Of a stretch of 64,000 nucleotides of DNA, positions 62,114 through 64,000 are shown piece by piece. The notes under the pieces are model-generated. The model did not search any database. It saw only the letters and a program-made list of their open reading frames with translations, and was not told the origin of the DNA. Where the stretch lies: contig JABHKC010000164.1 in the NCBI GenBank assembly GCA_018692315.1, positions 1-64,000 of the forward strand. Direction: 5' to 3'. Within the stretch, counting starts at the first letter, position 1. Each line of letters starts with the position of its first letter. This stretch comes from Bacteroidota bacterium (lineage in GTDB: Bacteria > Bacteroidota > Bacteroidia > Bacteroidales > JABHKC01). The position numbers and the translations under genes are program-made.

Positions 62114-63319
62114 TTAACTATTTTTTTCTAAGATGGCTACTGTATCTTCGGCAATTACTAATTCTTCGTTTGTTTGAACAACAATAACTGTAACTTTTGA
62201 AGATTTTTTGCTGATTACCATATCTTTGCCCCGCAGTCCATTATTAATTTCTTCATCTATTTCGATACCTAAAAACTCTAAATCTTTGCATATTCCAGCT
62301 CTGGTGATATCTGCATTTTCGCCAATTCCTCCAGTAAAAACCAAAATATCAACACCGTTCATTGCTGCAATGTAAGAGCCAATATATTTTTTCACTCGAT
62401 AATCGTACATTTGAAGAGCTAATCGGGCTCTTTCGTCTCCATCAAAAAAGGCATTTTCAATTTCTCTCATATCTGACGAAATTCCAGATATTCCAAGCAT
62501 ACCGCTGTGTTTGTTAATTAAGGTAGAAGTTGCATGGATACCAATTTCTTCTTTGTCCATAATGTATGTCAATACGCCAAGGTCGAGATCGCCTGTACGT
62601 GTTCCCATAACTAAACCTTCTACGGGCGTTAGTCCCATTGAGGTATCAACTGATTTGCCATTTTTTACAGCACTTACAGAGGCACCGTTTCCAAGATGAC
62701 ATGTTATCATTTTTTGTGTTGAATAATCTTTGTTTAGCAATTTGCAGGCTAATTTCGATACATATCGGTGGCTTGTTCCATGAAAACCGTATCGTCTTAC
62801 TCCATATTTTTTGTATAAGGAATATGGAATTGCGTACATGTATGCATGGTCGGGCATAGTTTGATGGAAAGCAGTATCGAAAACGGAAACTTGCCTAACA
62901 TTTGGGAGAATTTGCTGGATAGCTTCTATTCCTTTCAAATTTGGCGGATTGTGTAATGGAGCAATATCAAAACAGCTTTTTATAATATCAATCACTTCAT
63001 CGGTAATCAAAACACTTTCATTTACAGCTTCGCCACCATGAACAACTCTATGTCCAACTCCATTAATATCATTTAGGCTATCTATGCATCCATGCTCCTC
63101 AGAAATCATTACTCCTAAGATGTATTCTATTCCGGCTTGATGATCAATAATTTCGCCTTCAAGTTTTACTTTTTCTCCGTTTTCAGTTTCATTTTTCAAA
63201 AACGAACCTTTGAGACCAATTTTTTCAACAACTCCTTTTGCCAGAACTGTTTTTGTGGTCATTTCGAATAATTGATATTTTATTGATGAACTCCCACAAT
63301 TTAGTACTAAGATTTTCAT
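62114..63319 (-). CDS. ackA: Acetate kinase
   Basis: A 401-residue acetate kinase, converting acetyl phosphate and ADP to acetate and ATP. ILVLNCGSSSIKYQLFEM is the N-terminal phosphate loop. HRVVHGGEAVNESVLITDEV, FHQTMPDHAYMYAIPYSLYK, RRYGFHGTSHRYVSK and ILVFTGGIGENADITRAGIC are diagnostic. It is placed upstream of ptb-buk in the same operon. No pta gene is seen here, so acetyl phosphate must come from an enzyme encoded elsewhere or from Ptb acting broadly. Confidence 0.97.
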   Translation of the reverse strand: MKILVLNCGSSSIKYQLFEMTTKTVLAKGVVEKIGLKGSFLKNETENGEKVKLEGEIIDHQAGIEYILGVMISEEHGCIDSLNDINGVGHRVVHGGEAVNESVLITDEVIDIIKSCFDIAPLHNPPNLKGIEAIQQILPNVRQVSVFDTAFHQTMPDHAYMYAIPYSLYKKYGVRRYGFHGTSHRYVSKLACKLLNKDYSTQKMITCHLGNGASVSAVKNGKSVDTSMGLTPVEGLVMGTRTGDLDLGVLTYIMDKEEIGIHATSTLINKHSGMLGISGISSDMREIENAFFDGDERARLALQMYDYRVKKYIGSYIAAMNGVDILVFTGGIGENADITRAGICKDLEFLGIEIDEEINNGLRGKDMVISKKSSKVTVIVVQTNEELVIAEDTVAILEKNS

Positions 63320-63392
63320 TTTTATTTATTTTTATTGTATTTTAAACTTATTTAGATATAAAACTTTATTGAAATTTTTCAAAGAATAGTTT

Positions 63393-64000
63393 TTAAGAAA
63401 TTTTATTTCCGTGTTCATCATATTTATAAAAACCAATCAATGTTTTTCTTCCGAGACGGTTTCCTCTAACCAATCTTTTTAATACCGGAGAAGGTTTATA
63501 TCTAATATCGCCAAATTCGTTGTATAAATTATTCATCCAGCGAACAACTTTATCCAAACCAATCTTATCTGCAATTTCGAAAGGTCCAAGTCGTTGTCCA
63601 AGAGCCATTCTCATTGTATAATCAATGTCTTCAAGTTTCGCAATTCCTTCCATTAAAACTTCACAAGCCTCATTTATTAGAGGAATAAAAATCCTAACGC
63701 TTATCAAGCCGGGTGATTCTTCCACAGGAACACCAATTCTGTCGATTAGCTTCAAAAACTTTTTGGCATTTGCATAAACTTCTTCTGAAGTATTTAAACC
63801 TTTGACTACTTCAACTAAATGAGTATCAGGGGCAACAGTTGAAAAGTGCAAACTTATACATCTTTCTTTATGCTCAAGCTCTGATGATAGTTCAGTTATT
63901 ACAAGTGTGGTAGAGTTTGTTGCTATAATTGTTTCAGGACTTACATTTTGTTCGATTCTTTTGAATATTTCTTTTCGTTTTTCTACGCTATCTTCTCTGG
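63393..64000 (-). CDS. 3-hydroxyacyl-CoA dehydrogenase, partial
   Basis: The frame is open to the right edge, so the 5' part, including most of the NAD-binding domain, lies outside the window. Visible are TIIATNSTTLVITELSSELE, CISLHFSTVAPDTHLVEVVK, ESPGLISVRIFIPLINEACE and the C-terminal domain to LIGFYKYDEHGNKIS. In this family the catalytic His is in the HFSTVAP block. It probably oxidises 3-hydroxybutyryl-CoA next to crotonase in the same operon. HFSTVAP differs from the usual HFFNPVP, so chain-length preference is open. Confidence 0.88.
   Translation of the reverse strand, partial: REDSVEKRKEIFKRIEQNVSPETIIATNSTTLVITELSSELEHKERCISLHFSTVAPDTHLVEVVKGLNTSEEVYANAKKFLKLIDRIGVPVEESPGLISVRIFIPLINEACEVLMEGIAKLEDIDYTMRMALGQRLGPFEIADKIGLDKVVRWMNNLYNEFGDIRYKPSPVLKRLVRGNRLGRKTLIGFYKYDEHGNKIS

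Overview
The window is AT-rich chromosomal DNA from a member of the Bacteroidota, most likely an anaerobic or fermentative Bacteroidales-type organism. Five things point there. Secreted proteins carry the type IX secretion (T9SS) C-terminal sorting tail. Several genes are preceded by the Bacteroidota -7 box TAnnTTTG. DUF4270, LruC/DUF4842 and ECF-sigma/barrel gene sets are present. There is a GlsA/GlsB-like glycine-lipid acyltransferase pair. A butyrate fermentation operon closes the window.

Layout. 1-1.2 kb: three 131-bp tandem repeats carrying a 33-bp palindrome, next to a REP-associated Y1 transposase gene that holds the same palindrome inside its reading frame. 1.2-8 kb: a Cache-PAS-PAS-CBS-nucleotidyltransferase sensor, a MITE-like repeat, the two acyltransferases, Maf and a UbiA-type prenyltransferase. 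8-16.3 kb: CotH-like T9SS protein, AlbA_2 protein, ahcY, tRNA-Val, OsmC, Crp/Fnr regulator and LruC lipoprotein. 16.4-23.7 kb: two PKD-repeat T9SS proteins, and an ECF sigma factor whose partner looks like one chain running from an anti-sigma-like N-terminus to an outer-membrane barrel. 23.8-30.1 kb: glmS operon, then carbamate kinase and ornithine carbamoyltransferase. 30.2-31.1 kb: a decayed IS1595-type transposase and hairpins. 31.1-41 kb: a secreted and envelope cluster on the minus strand (subtilase, TlpA thioredoxin, two S41 peptidases, two barrels, a DMT exporter, a membrane AraC regulator). 41-54 kb: an accessory region of dispersed repeats with a PHP-type lipoprotein, a PD40 protein, a PD-(D/E)XK-like protein, a broken HigBA-type module, a sugar-isomerase-like protein, a GH2 glycosidase and a broken DUF5677-like gene. 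53.6-58.1 kb: SDR protein, rhlE, dihydroorotase, polyprenol-phosphate mannosyltransferase and tRNA-Pro. 58.2-59.2 kb: a broken RelE-type module inside a 965-bp duplication. 59.3-64 kb: crotonase, butyrate kinase, phosphate butyryltransferase, acetate kinase and a 3-hydroxyacyl-CoA dehydrogenase that runs off the window.

The most notable pattern is in the accessory DNA. Both toxin-antitoxin modules lie between long direct repeats. In both, the antitoxin is intact while the toxin is interrupted by exactly one in-frame TAA. A third gene (DUF5677-like) also has an internal TAA. The second notable item is the palindrome/RAYT locus at the left end, where the 33-bp palindrome is read in frame as 11 codons of the transposase. 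The third is the one-chain ECF-sigma partner that appears to span both membranes. The fourth is a roughly 90-bp leader with a candidate -7 box and hairpin, duplicated upstream of the GH2 gene and of a small membrane-protein gene.
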